64,000 nucleotides of DNA from JAEUOS01 sp965279115 (GCA_965279115.1 OZ257137.1:4402001-4466000), one strand, 5' to 3'. Counted from the first letter of the stretch, positions 53,561 to 62,696 are shown. Translations and numbers: made by a program. The notes: a model not told the origin generated them from the letters alone.

Positions 53561-54607
53561 ATGCTGCGCGCGGTCTTCTGGGTGCTGCTTGCCTGGCCGC
53601 TGCCGGCCGTGGTGGCCGGTGCGCTCGGCTGGAAAGGCGTGTGGGGCAGTGGCAGTGCCCTGGTGGACTACCTGATCCCTATCCCCGTGGCGGGCGGCGT
53701 GCTGCACGTGCCGTCGTTCGCGATTTGCGGCCTGATCGTGATGGCCTTGCCCACCGCGGGCGATGCGGCGGCGGCACGGATGCGCGCTTTCCTGATCGGC
53801 CTGGCGGCGGCGGGGCTACTCATGCTATTGCGCCTGGATGACCTGTGGCTGGCTGCAAATACCCATTCCACCCGCGCCGGCAGCCTCTGGCAGGAGAATC
53901 CGCTCGGCCTGTTTGTCCTGAGCGACGCGCTGATGGCGCTCGCCTTCACGGCCCTGGCCAGCCAGCGCCCCTGGCTGCGCATCGAGATCGCGTCGCTGCT
54001 GCTGGTGTTGCTGCCGATGACCCTGCCGCTTGGCATGGCGATGAAATATTCGCCGGCGGGCCAGCCTTTCCTGCCCGGAACAAGTCGCCCCGGACCGACC
54101 AAAACCGATGTGATCGAGTTCGTGTTCACCCGTCTGGACATCGATGGCGCGGACTTCCGATCGCGCGCCGAGGCGCACGTCGCGCCCATGCATCCGCGCT
54201 TTTCCGTCAACAGTGACGACATGGCGGTCCTGTTCACCCGTGATCTCGACGCCGCGCGCTCGGGAGACAAGTCCGCGGCAAAGGCCACGCTGTGCCTGTA
54301 CGAGGACGGCACGCCTTCGCGTTTCCTGCCTGGTGACGCATCGGCGGAATGCTTCGAATCGCATGTGAGTTTCAGCGAACGCTTTGAGCAGGCCTCTGCG
54401 GCACGCCCAGCCGGCGAGCCGCCGGATATCAGGGGCCACATGGCCAGGCGGGCAGTATGCGGCGGCGCGAAACCCGTCGGTCCGGACGGCAGCACCGGCG
54501 GGCTGGAACTGTCGAGCATGCGCCTGTGCAGCCGGCTGGACGAGGCGCGCGTGGCCCTGCGCGCCAGGTATCCCGAGGCGGCGGCGATGCTGGATGCGGC
54601 ACCCTGA
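53561..54607 (+). CDS. Hypothetical membrane protein
   Basis: 348 residues, not recognised. The N-terminal 175 residues contain about five hydrophobic segments (near 5-22, 45-65, 78-93, 115-130 and 140-160). The C-terminal half (about 180-348) is soluble, charged, with four cysteines, and probably lies on one side of the membrane. The start is 6 bases after the stop of the third consecutive Bug gene, suggesting cotranscription. It is not a TctA or TctB subunit: it lacks their size and conserved glycine motifs. Confidence 0.6.
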   Translation: MLRAVFWVLLAWPLPAVVAGALGWKGVWGSGSALVDYLIPIPVAGGVLHVPSFAICGLIVMALPTAGDAAAARMRAFLIGLAAAGLLMLLRLDDLWLAANTHSTRAGSLWQENPLGLFVLSDALMALAFTALASQRPWLRIEIASLLLVLLPMTLPLGMAMKYSPAGQPFLPGTSRPGPTKTDVIEFVFTRLDIDGADFRSRAEAHVAPMHPRFSVNSDDMAVLFTRDLDAARSGDKSAAKATLCLYEDGTPSRFLPGDASAECFESHVSFSERFEQASAARPAGEPPDIRGHMARRAVCGGAKPVGPDGSTGGLELSSMRLCSRLDEARVALRARYPEAAAMLDAAP

Positions 54608-54745
54608 ACCGGTGCGGCTGGCACCGGAAGGCCACTATGCGCTAAGCTATGCGCCCGACGCCGGTCTCGGCACCGACGGCAGTGACAGCGAAAACCGTGG
54701 CGTACGCCAGGCGCTGGTCAACCAATACAAGAACCAGGAGACAGC

Positions 54746-55744
54746 ATGAAGAACCCGATGATCAGGCTTGTTGCAGCCTTTTCCGCAGCGATGTTGCTTG
54801 CAGCGGCCGCACCGGCCGGCTCGCAGCAGAAGTTCATCATCAAGGTTGGCTTCGTCACGCCGGAAAACCCGCAGGATCCCTACGCGGCCGGCGCGATCTT
54901 TTTCAAGCAGACCGTCGAGCGGCAGTCCGGCGGGCGCATCGAGGTGCAACTGTTCCCCAACCGGCAGCTCGGCGACGAGAAGCCCATGCTCGAGGGCCTG
55001 CGATTCGGCACGGTCGACGCGGCGGTCATCACCAACGCGGTGGTCGGGCAGGTCGAGCCGGCCTTCCAGGTCAACGACCTGCCTTTCCTGTACCGCGACG
55101 AGGCGCAGGCACACAAGGTGCTGGACGGCAAGGTCGGCCAGCTGCTGGCGAAAAAGCTCGAAGCCAAGGGCATCGTCTCGCTGGCCTACATGGAAGGCGG
55201 TTTTCGCCACATGCTCAACAACGTGCGCCCGGTCAACAAGCCGGAGGACGTCAAGGGCGTGAAATACCGCGTGATGCAGAACCCGGTCTATATCGAGATG
55301 TTCTCCTCGCTGGGCGGCAATGCCGTCCCGATGGCTTGGGGCGAGACCTATACCGCGGTGCAGCAGGGTACGGTCGACGGACTGGAACTCCCGGTCGGGC
55401 CGACCGACTCGCTCAAGGCCAACGAGATCACCAAGTTCATGTCGTTGACCAACCACACCTACTCGATGATCGCGCTCCTGATGTCGAAGAAAAGCTATGA
55501 CAAGCTGCCTGCCGATCTCAAGACCATCGTGCGCGAAGCCGGCAAGAGCGCGCTTGGGCCGCAACGCGCCGCCACCGCGGCCAACGCCAAGATGCTGCTG
55601 GTGGGCCTGGAGAAAAAGGGCATGAAGATCAACACCGTCTCCGATCTCACGCCCTTCCGCAATGCCGTGCGGCCGATGTACAAGAAGTTCGAGCCCTCCA
55701 TCGGCGCCGACGTGATGAACGAGGTATTGGCCGCCGTCAAGTAG
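54746..55744 (+). CDS. TRAP transporter substrate-binding protein (DctP family)
   Basis: 332 residues with a signal peptide (cleaved near PAGSQQ) and the DctP fold: FIIKVGFVTPENPQDPYAAG, GGRIEVQLFPNRQLGDEKPM, the carboxylate-binding arginine region VKGVKYRVMQNPVYIEMFSS, and GNAVPMAWGETYTAVQQGTV followed by DGLELP. It captures a carboxylate in the periplasm and hands it to the DctQM permease encoded downstream. Ribosome-binding site aggagacagc. Ligand unknown. Confidence 0.93.
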   Translation: MKNPMIRLVAAFSAAMLLAAAAPAGSQQKFIIKVGFVTPENPQDPYAAGAIFFKQTVERQSGGRIEVQLFPNRQLGDEKPMLEGLRFGTVDAAVITNAVVGQVEPAFQVNDLPFLYRDEAQAHKVLDGKVGQLLAKKLEAKGIVSLAYMEGGFRHMLNNVRPVNKPEDVKGVKYRVMQNPVYIEMFSSLGGNAVPMAWGETYTAVQQGTVDGLELPVGPTDSLKANEITKFMSLTNHTYSMIALLMSKKSYDKLPADLKTIVREAGKSALGPQRAATAANAKMLLVGLEKKGMKINTVSDLTPFRNAVRPMYKKFEPSIGADVMNEVLAAVK

Positions 55745-55811
55745 GTCCGGATCGCCCCGGCGCGACGGGTCTGCCGTCGTCGCCCGGGCAATCGCAGACG
55801 TTTCCCGCATC

Positions 55812-56303
55812 GTGCGCGCGTTGGTCCGTTTCAACCAGGCCGCCGCCCGCGCCATCAAGGCGTTGGTGGTGGTGATGGTCGTCATCATGCTGTGCGTGCT
55901 GACGGCGCAGATTTCGCTGCGCTACCTGTTCAACATCGCGCTTTCCTGGAGCGAGGAACTGGCGCTCGCGCTCACCACCTGGACGGTGCTCCTGATGGCC
56001 GCCCTCGGGGTGAAGGAGTCCTTCCATGTGCGCATGGCGCTGCTGGTGCGGCGCCTGCCTCCGAACCTGCGCCTGCGTGCCGAGCAGGCGATCAGTCTGG
56101 CCACGGCGGTGGCCGGTGGCTTCATCGCCTGGTCAGGCTGGGCCTATTTTGTCGATACGCGTGGCATGACCTCGGCGGCGATGGGTTACCCCAACGAACT
56201 CCTGCATGCCTCGGCGCTGGTGTGCGGCGTGCTGATCACGCTGTTCGCCATCGAGGCGATGCTCGAAGGCCGCATCCCGGTCGACGAGGGCCAGGGCGAA
56301 TGA
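55812..56303 (+). CDS. TRAP transporter small permease (DctQ)
   Basis: 163 residues from a GTG at 55812; four transmembrane segments near 17-38, 48-68, 92-112 and 130-150. LRYLFNIALSWSEELALALT matches the DctQ N-terminal motif (RY-F--S--W-EE). It forms the membrane complex with DctM. The stop overlaps the region of the dctM start (1-base gap). Confidence 0.9.
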   Translation: MRALVRFNQAAARAIKALVVVMVVIMLCVLTAQISLRYLFNIALSWSEELALALTTWTVLLMAALGVKESFHVRMALLVRRLPPNLRLRAEQAISLATAVAGGFIAWSGWAYFVDTRGMTSAAMGYPNELLHASALVCGVLITLFAIEAMLEGRIPVDEGQGE

Positions 56304-56304
56304 A

Positions 56305-57588
56305 TTGAGCGCCACCGCCTGGATACTTTCGGCCGGGTTCGCGGCCTTGCTGGTCACGGGCTTCCCGTTCGCCATCGCGCTGGTGCTGGTGACGGCCGCG
56401 GCCTTGCTGGTCGCCGACATCGACCTGATCCTGCTGTCGCAGACGCTGATCTCCTCCACCCAGTCGTTCAGCCTGCTTGCCATTCCCTTCTTCATGCTGG
56501 CCGGCGAGATCATGAGCGCCGGCGGGTTGTCCAAAAAGCTGATCGGCGTGGCCAATGTGCTGGTGCGCCACCTGCCCGGCGGCATGGGCCATGTGACCGT
56601 TCTCTCGGCTTGCATCTTCGCGGCGATATCCGGCTCTGCGCCGGCGACCACTGCTGCGATCGGCACCATCATGATCCCGGCCATGGTGGCCAAGGGCTAT
56701 GGCAAGGGATTTTCCACCGCGCTGGCGGTGAGCGCCGGTGTGCTGGGACCCTTGATCCCGCCTTCGATAGCCGGCGTCATCTGGGGGGTGATCGCCGAGC
56801 AGTCGATCGCGCGCCTTTTCATGGCCGGCGTCGGCCCCGGACTTTTGCTGGCGGCCGGCCTGATGGTCATTACCTACTTCCATGCGCTCAAGCACGACAT
56901 CCCGCGCGAGCAGCGCGCCACCCTCGGCGAAATCATCACCGCGCTGCGCGAAGGCGTGTGGGCGCTGGCCGCGCCGGTGATCGTGCTGGGCGGCATCTAC
57001 GGCGGCGTCTTCACGCCCACCGAGGCGGCCATCGTCTCCTGCGTCTACAGCCTGCTGGTGGGCGTGTTCATCGAGAAGAAGATGCGCTTCGCCGACCTGC
57101 CCGACCTGGCCGTCAACGCCATGCGCATCACCGCGATGGTGATGTTCATCGTTGCCGCGTCCGCCGGCTTCGGCTGGCTGGTGGCACAGGGGCAGTTCGC
57201 CGCGAAACTGGCGACCTGGCTTTCGCAGGGTATTTCGGAGCGCTGGATGATGCTCCTGGTGGTGAACCTGTTCCTGTTCGTGATCTGCTCGGTGATGGAC
57301 GAGATCGCCGTGATGGTGATCCTCGGGCCGCTGTTCATCGCGCTGGCGTCCAAGTTCGGCATCGACCCGATCCATTTCGGCGCCATCATCGTGACCAATG
57401 TCGCCATTGGCATGGCGGCGCCGCCGATCGGCTACTGCCTGTTTGTCGGCATGTCGATCTCGGGCCTGTCCCTGGTGGCCCTGGCGCGTGCGATCTGGCC
57501 GATGATCGTGCTGATGCTTGTCGTGCTGATGCTTACCACCTACGTACCGGCATTTTCCCTGTGGCTGCCGGGTTTGGTGTATCACTAG
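56305..57588 (+). CDS. TRAP transporter large permease (DctM)
   Basis: 427 residues from a TTG at 56305, one base after the small permease stop; no in-frame ATG is nearby. Twelve membrane segments. DctM-type motifs: LLAIPFFMLAGEIMSAGGLS, SGSAPATTAAIGTIMIPAM, GPLIPPSIAGVIWGVIAEQ and FTPTEAAIVSCVYSLLVG. Sodium-driven uptake of the solute bound by the DctP receptor. The selenoprotein gene follows 86 bases later on the same strand. Confidence 0.93.
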   Translation: MSATAWILSAGFAALLVTGFPFAIALVLVTAAALLVADIDLILLSQTLISSTQSFSLLAIPFFMLAGEIMSAGGLSKKLIGVANVLVRHLPGGMGHVTVLSACIFAAISGSAPATTAAIGTIMIPAMVAKGYGKGFSTALAVSAGVLGPLIPPSIAGVIWGVIAEQSIARLFMAGVGPGLLLAAGLMVITYFHALKHDIPREQRATLGEIITALREGVWALAAPVIVLGGIYGGVFTPTEAAIVSCVYSLLVGVFIEKKMRFADLPDLAVNAMRITAMVMFIVAASAGFGWLVAQGQFAAKLATWLSQGISERWMMLLVVNLFLFVICSVMDEIAVMVILGPLFIALASKFGIDPIHFGAIIVTNVAIGMAAPPIGYCLFVGMSISGLSLVALARAIWPMIVLMLVVLMLTTYVPAFSLWLPGLVYH

Positions 57589-57674
57589 GCGACTGCGCGG
57601 CTCAGGCTTGCGCCGACGGCGACGCAGGGATTAAGATTTTGCAGTCCGGGCAACATAAACGCACCAAGGGAGAC

Positions 57675-59282
57675 ATGGCCATGATGATCGAAATTCTTGA
57701 ACCGCAGGGACAGATACAGAAGCTCGCTCCGCTGCAGATGAACGCCGTGCCGCCGCTGGCCGGCAAGCGCATCGGCATCCTCGACAACGTCAAGCCGAAT
57801 TTCAGGCTCCTGGCCACCCTGTCGGCCGAGAAGCTGCGCGCCGAATTCGGCGCCGCGAGCATCGAGCATTTCCAGAAGGAAAATGCCGCCGTGGGCGCGA
57901 CCGCCGAGGTGCTCGACAAGATCGCCCATTCGACCGACATCGTGTTGACAGGCTCGGCCGACTGAGGGTCCTGTTCGTCGTGGAGTCTCCACGACCTGTC
58001 CGAGCTGGAACGCCGCGGAGTCCCGACCGTGGTGATTACCTCCTCCGCCTTCTACGCGAAGGCACTGTACGACGGCCGCACGCTCGGCCTGCCCGAGCCG
58101 CGTCTGGCTGTATTCAAGCATCCGCTGGGTGGTTTGACCGAAGCGCAGGTGGCCGAGCGGGCCGAATCCATGTACCCCAGCCTGCGTGAAGCACTGGCAC
58201 GCACTCCGCCGCCGCCGGCCAAGCCGCCCACAGCCATCGCGCAACGGGTGACGGCACCGGCCGATCCGGCCGAGTTGCAGGCCTGGTATGCCGAGCGGCG
58301 CTGGAGCGAGGGGTTCCCCATCCTCGCGCCGACGCCCGAGGCGGTGGCGAAGATGGTGGCCGGCGCCGGCCGGCCGGGTACCGACCTGGTTGGTGTCGTA
58401 CCGCCGCGCGGTGGCGTGGCCACCGTCGAGCAGGTTGCCGTCAATGCGGTGATGGCCGGTTGCCGGCCGCAGCACATGCCGGTCATCATCACCGCGCTCG
58501 AGGCGATGCTGGAGCCGCAGTTCAACCTCGCGGCGCTGCAGGCCACCACCCACCCGGTGTCTCCGCTGGTGGTGGTGCACGGGCCGATCGCGAAGGAGCT
58601 GGGCATCAATTCGGGGGCCGGCGCGTTCGGTCCGAGCGCCATGGCCAATGCGGTGATCGGCCGGGCCATCCGCCTGATCCTGTGGAACATCGGCGGCGCC
58701 CTGCCGGGCGATGTCGACCGTTCCACGCAGGGCGCACCGAGCAAGTTCAGCTTCTGCGTGGCCGAGAATGTGGCCGATTCGCCTTGGGGCTCGTTCATCA
58801 CCGATCGCGGCTTTGCGGCCGATGCGAACGCCGTCACCGTCTACGGCGGTGAACCGCCGCACAACATCAATGACCATGAGCACGGCGACCCCGAGGGTCT
58901 GCTGCGGGTGGCGGGCGATGTGTTCAAGGAGCTTGGCCACAACACCTGGTTCCTGGCCTGGCAGGGGCGCAAGGAATTGCTGCTCGTGCTCGGGCCGGAA
59001 CACGCGGCCAGCATCGCCAGCACCGGCTGGTCGCGCAAGCAGGTGCGCGAGTTCCTGTTCACGGCCATGAGCCGCAAGCGTTCGGAACTGGTCATTGGCG
59101 GCATGTACGGCATGCGCGACTGGCCGCCAGCCCTCAACGACTTGCCGATGGACGCGCTGATCGCCCCGGTACCGACCCCCGACGACATCCTCGTGATGGT
59201 GGTGGGCGGCACCGGCAAGCACTCCGCGGCGTTGCCGAGCTTCGGGCCGACGGTGTCGGTGACGCGCCTGATTCCCGGCTGA
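57675..59282 (+). CDS. UGSC family selenoprotein, one gene with in-frame TGA read as selenocysteine
   Basis: The frame from the ATG at 57675 (ribosome-binding site aaggga) runs 536 codons to the stop at 59280, interrupted only by TGA at 57963-57965 (codon 97). Translating that TGA as selenocysteine gives U97-G-S-C100, the hallmark UGSC motif, preceded by DIVLTGSAD and followed by SSWSLHDLSELERRGVPTVV. Residues 1-175 form a small alpha/beta domain (AGKRIGILDNVKPNF opening); a Pro-rich linker (about 176-196) leads to the C-terminal domain (about 200-535), shared with the protein at 43506 and containing C263 in MAGC. Conventional calling would split it into a 96-residue protein and a fragment starting at a GTG at 58029. 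Function unknown; a redox role of the U/C pair is inference. Confidence 0.9.
57963..57965 (+). other. In-frame TGA, predicted selenocysteine codon
   Basis: The only stop triplet within the 57675-59282 frame. It falls exactly at the U of the UGSC motif, and coding quality is equal on both sides. Confidence 0.88.
57977..57995 (+). promoter_or_regulatory. Predicted bacterial SECIS hairpin
   Basis: Perfect 8-bp stem (gtcgtgga / tccacgac) closing a 3-base loop gtc, beginning 11 bases after the TGA. The E. coli fdhF SECIS mini-hairpin also starts 11 bases after its UGA and has a loop containing G and U that SelB contacts. Here the apical sequence agtct keeps the G-U dinucleotide. The bulged U of fdhF is not seen. 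Confidence 0.75.
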
Positions 59283-59365
59283 AGCAACGCGATGGCGCGC
59301 AATGTCCTCCCTGGTCCCGCGCGGGCCATGGAGGACAATACGCGCTTGCAACCTGCAGGACGGGC

Positions 59366-60289
59366 GTGGAAATGGCTGATGCAATGACCTCGCCGAAAGG
59401 CCCCCTCAACATCATCGTGCCGCTGGGGGCGGGCAGCACGGTGGATATCGCGGCGCGCCGGATCGGGGAGGCGTTGTCCCGGCGCATCGGCCGGCCGGTC
59501 ACGGTGGAAATCCTGCCCGGCGCCGGCGGCACCCTCGGCACCGCCAGGGCTGCGAAAGCCGCGCCCGACGGCGGCACGCTGATCGTCGCCTCCAACGGCA
59601 CCTTCGCCATCAACATGGGGCTGTACCGCGATCCGGGGTATGACCCGATCCGGGACTTCGCGCCGGTCGCCATGGCGGGGTCGGTCACCAACGTGATGAT
59701 CGTGCATCCCGCCAATCCGGCGCACACCCCGCAGGACGTGCTGGGCGCCGCGCGCGCCAGGCCCGGTGAACTCACCTACGCCTCGGGCGGGGTCGGCACC
59801 ACCCATCACTTCTCGGGCGTGATGTTCGGCGCCATGGCCGGCGTTTCATTGCGGCACGTGCCCTTCGAGACCTCGCTCGAGGGAATTCAACAGGTGGTTG
59901 ACGGCAAGGTCACGACGGGGTTTTTCAACCTGCCCACCGTGCTGACGCAGGTACGGGCGGGCGCGCTGAAGGCGCTGGCGGTAACCGGCAGAAACCGTTC
60001 GGCCTTCCTGCCGCACCTGCCGACGCTCGCTGAAAGTGGCTTGCCGGGCTACGAAGTGGAGGCGTGGTTCGGCTTTGCGGCACCGGCCGGCACGCCCGCG
60101 GCCGAGATCGCGCTGCTCAACGCCGGGATCAACTTTGCGCTGATGGAGCCGCAAGTACGCGACCACTTGGCCGCGCAGGGCTTCGAGATCGCCCGGCCGG
60201 ATACGCCCGCCGCCTTTGGCGAACTGATCCGGCAGGAACTCGGGCGCTGGCTGTCCGTGGTCAGGGCCGCGGGGTTGGCGGCGCAGTGA
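59366..60289 (+). CDS. Bug-family (TctC) protein lacking a signal peptide, paralogue of 51548
   Basis: 307 residues from a GTG at 59366 (or ATG at 59372). It begins almost directly at the first strand of the Bug fold (LNIIVPLGAGSTVDIAARRI), with no hydrophobic leader. Extending the frame upstream gives GQYALATCRTG, also not a leader. The body is intact and nearly identical in stretches to 51548: DPIRDFAPVA, SGGVGTTHHFSGVMF, GFFNLPTV and WFGFAAPAGTPAA. Without a leader it would stay in the cytoplasm or be non-functional. It follows the selenoprotein gene. Confidence 0.85.
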   Translation: MEMADAMTSPKGPLNIIVPLGAGSTVDIAARRIGEALSRRIGRPVTVEILPGAGGTLGTARAAKAAPDGGTLIVASNGTFAINMGLYRDPGYDPIRDFAPVAMAGSVTNVMIVHPANPAHTPQDVLGAARARPGELTYASGGVGTTHHFSGVMFGAMAGVSLRHVPFETSLEGIQQVVDGKVTTGFFNLPTVLTQVRAGALKALAVTGRNRSAFLPHLPTLAESGLPGYEVEAWFGFAAPAGTPAAEIALLNAGINFALMEPQVRDHLAAQGFEIARPDTPAAFGELIRQELGRWLSVVRAAGLAAQ

Positions 60290-60307
60290 GTCGCGCCGGG
60301 CGGCTGA

Positions 60308-61201
60308 TCAACCGCGCACTTCAACCCCGGCCCAGGATTCGCAGACCTTCACCACGTCGCTGAAGTCCGCATCGGCGCCGATCTGCGCCAGGGTGATCGC
60401 CAGCATTTCGCGCACCGCCGAACCCACCAGCATGGGCATGCCGAGGTGCTCGGCCTCATCCACGCACAGGCGCACGTCCTTGAACGCCAGCGCCGCTGCG
60501 AAGCCGACGTCGAAGGTGCGCGGCAGCACACAGCGCGGAAACTTGTCGGCCGAGGCGGTGTTGCGTCCCGAGCCCGCGTTGATGACGTCGAGCATGATCT
60601 TCGGGTCGATGCCGGCCTTGACACCGAACACCACCGCCTCGGAGGTGATGGCGACGGCGGTGGCCGACATGACATTGTTGGCCACCTTGACGGTCTGCCC
60701 CATTCCCGCCTTGTCGCCGATGTAGAAGGGTTTGCCGAAAACGGCGAGTGCCGGTTCGAGCGCGTCGAAGATGGCGCGCGGTCCGGCGAACATCACCGCG
60801 AGCGTGCCCTTGACGGCACCCGTGACGCCGCCGCTGACCGGGCAATCGATGTAGGTGATGCCGCGTTCGGCCAGTGCGCTGGCCACCGCCGCGGCGCAGC
60901 GCGGGCCGACGGTGGACAGGTCCACCACCTGCTTGACGACGCGGCCCTCGATGAGACCGCCTGCGCCCAGGCATACCTGCTCGACCACCTGCGGCGTGGG
61001 CAGGCTCAGGAAGATGGTCTCGGCCTGGTTGCCCAGTTGCGCCACCGAGTCCGCCTGGGTGGCACCCTGGCTGTTGAGGCTGGCTGCCGCCTTCGCGCTG
61101 TTGTCATATACCTGCAAGGGGTGGCCGGCGGCCAGGAGCCGCCCGCCCATCGGGCCACCCATCATGCCGATGCCGATGAATCCGAATGCCTGTTTGCTCA
61201 T
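60308..61201 (-). CDS. NAD(P)-dependent beta-hydroxyacid dehydrogenase (3-hydroxyisobutyrate dehydrogenase family)
   Basis: 297 residues. The dinucleotide-binding motif is FIGIGMMGGPMGGRLLAAGH at about 8-27, the substrate-binding signature is DCPVSGGVTGAVKGTLAVMF near 119-138, and the catalytic lysine lies in VKVANNVMSATAVAI near 172. The family oxidises beta-hydroxyacids (3-hydroxyisobutyrate, tartronate semialdehyde in reverse). Ribosome-binding site aagga. First of a reverse-strand run that reads 63593 to 60308 with a cupin and a Bug gene between the two dehydrogenases. Confidence 0.9.
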   Translation of the reverse strand: MSKQAFGFIGIGMMGGPMGGRLLAAGHPLQVYDNSAKAAASLNSQGATQADSVAQLGNQAETIFLSLPTPQVVEQVCLGAGGLIEGRVVKQVVDLSTVGPRCAAAVASALAERGITYIDCPVSGGVTGAVKGTLAVMFAGPRAIFDALEPALAVFGKPFYIGDKAGMGQTVKVANNVMSATAVAITSEAVVFGVKAGIDPKIMLDVINAGSGRNTASADKFPRCVLPRTFDVGFAAALAFKDVRLCVDEAEHLGMPMLVGSAVREMLAITLAQIGADADFSDVVKVCESWAGVEVRG

Positions 61202-61247
61202 GCTGTTTTCCTTGGTTGAAAGTCGGGGGTGATTCTTTTGGGCGCGC

Positions 61248-62222
61248 CTACTGCGCCGGCTTCATGCCGATGGCCTTAATGAGGGCGGCGATGCGTTCCG
61301 AATCCTTTTCCAGCACCTTGCGAAACGCGTCCGGTCCGCGATCGGCGGGGCCGGGGATCTGCGACGCCAGCTGCTTTTCGATCCTGTCCTTGTATTCAGG
61401 GCTGTCGATCACCTGCGAGACGGCCGCGCTCAGACGGTCGATCGCCGCGCGCGGCGTCCCTTTGGGGGCCACCAGGGTGTTCCAGATGCGCAGGTCGAAT
61501 TGCGGCACGCCGGCTTCGGCGAAGGTCGGCACGTCGGGCATCTGTGCCAGCCGTTGCGGGGCGGAGACGGCGATGGCGCGCACCCGCTTGTCTGCATGCA
61601 GGGGCATCATGGTGACGGTCTGGTCGACCATGCCGTCGATCACGCCTGACATCAGGTCCACCAGCGCGGGGCCGGAGCCGCGGTACTGCACCAGCGTGCC
61701 GTCCACCCGGTTCATGTTGAAGAACAAGGCTTCCGCCAGGTGCGCGGTGGTGCCAGGACCGCCCGAGCCGAAGTTGACCTTGCCCGGGTTCTCGCGCATG
61801 CGCGCGAGCAGGCCGGCCACATCGCGGATGCCGCTGGCGTTGCTGACGGCCAGCACCATCGGCACGTTGGCGACGCTGGCCACCGGCGCCAGGTCGGCGA
61901 GCGGATCGAAGTTGCCCTTGGGGTACAGGTGCGGAATGATCAGGAGCGACATGTTGCTGAAATTGAGGGTGTGGCCGTCCGGCTCCGCCTTCATGAGACG
62001 CTGGAAACCCACCAGGCCGCCCGCGCCGGTGACGTTTTCGACCACCACCGGCTGCTTGAGTAACGCGGTCGCTCCCTGGGCGATCTGCCGCGCCAGCGCG
62101 TCCAGCGCGCCGCCCGGCGCCACCCCGACGATGATGGTGACCTGCTTGGTGGGAAAGCCCTGCGCATTGCAGATACCGACGGCGAGCGCCATCACGAGCG
62201 CGCATATCCAATTGCGTTTCAT
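61248..62222 (-). CDS. Bug-family (TctC) substrate-binding protein
   Basis: 324 residues from the ATG at 62222 (ribosome-binding site aggagacagca) with a short signal peptide ending near CNAQG. Hallmarks: KQVTIIVGVAPGGALDALAR, VENVTGAGGLVGFQRLMKAE, PDGHTLNFSNMSLLIIPHL and VDLMSGVIDGMVDQTVTM. Same strand and operon direction as the flanking dehydrogenase and cupin genes. Confidence 0.92.
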   Translation of the reverse strand: MKRNWICALVMALAVGICNAQGFPTKQVTIIVGVAPGGALDALARQIAQGATALLKQPVVVENVTGAGGLVGFQRLMKAEPDGHTLNFSNMSLLIIPHLYPKGNFDPLADLAPVASVANVPMVLAVSNASGIRDVAGLLARMRENPGKVNFGSGGPGTTAHLAEALFFNMNRVDGTLVQYRGSGPALVDLMSGVIDGMVDQTVTMMPLHADKRVRAIAVSAPQRLAQMPDVPTFAEAGVPQFDLRIWNTLVAPKGTPRAAIDRLSAAVSQVIDSPEYKDRIEKQLASQIPGPADRGPDAFRKVLEKDSERIAALIKAIGMKPAQ

Positions 62223-62294
62223 TGCTGTCTCCTGTTTTCTTATGTGACCGGCCGCAGCGGCCACGCCGCCGCGGCTTGCTGCCTTGCGCGCTGT

Positions 62295-62678
62295 TCAGGC
62301 TGGCGGATATTCGTGTGACTCGACCGCGGTTTGCCACTGTGTCTTGCCCAGCGAGGTGGCCATGTGCGACATGAAGCTGCCGGCGGCGGCGCCGTGCCAG
62401 TGACGCTCGCCCGGCGCGATCCACACCACGTCGCCGGCGCGGATGACCTGCGGCGCCTCGCCGTCCTTGCACACCCAGCCGCTACCTGACAGCACCTGCA
62501 GCACCTGTCCCAGCTCGTGGGTGTGCCAGTGGGTGCGCCCGCCCGGGGCGAAGAACACGTTGTTGATGGTGACGTTGTCGGTGGTCTGCATGACCGGGTC
62601 GCCCCACACCGTTCCGGTGAAGGTGGCGGTGCGCTGGTCGGATTGCAGGCCGGTGGCCCGTGCGTGAATGACTTTCAT
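62295..62678 (-). CDS. Small cupin domain protein
   Basis: 127 residues, one cupin barrel. The metal motifs are visible as APGGRTHWHTHELGQVLQVL (His, His, Glu) and IAPGERHWHGAAAGSFMSHM (His). Such single-domain cupins serve as small isomerases, dioxygenases or ligand binders. It lies between a Bug gene and a dehydrogenase gene on the same strand, so it probably acts on the same imported acid. Confidence 0.88.
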   Translation of the reverse strand: MKVIHARATGLQSDQRTATFTGTVWGDPVMQTTDNVTINNVFFAPGGRTHWHTHELGQVLQVLSGSGWVCKDGEAPQVIRAGDVVWIAPGERHWHGAAAGSFMSHMATSLGKTQWQTAVESHEYPPA

Positions 62679-62696
62679 GGAAGCACCTTTCTCTTT

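Noticed and set aside
57675..57965. A stand-alone 96-residue protein ending at the TGA, with a separate gene starting at the GTG at 58029
   Set aside because: The frame continues without break on both sides of the TGA, the TGA falls at the U of UGSC, and a GTG start at 58029 would cut away that motif and the domain's second half.
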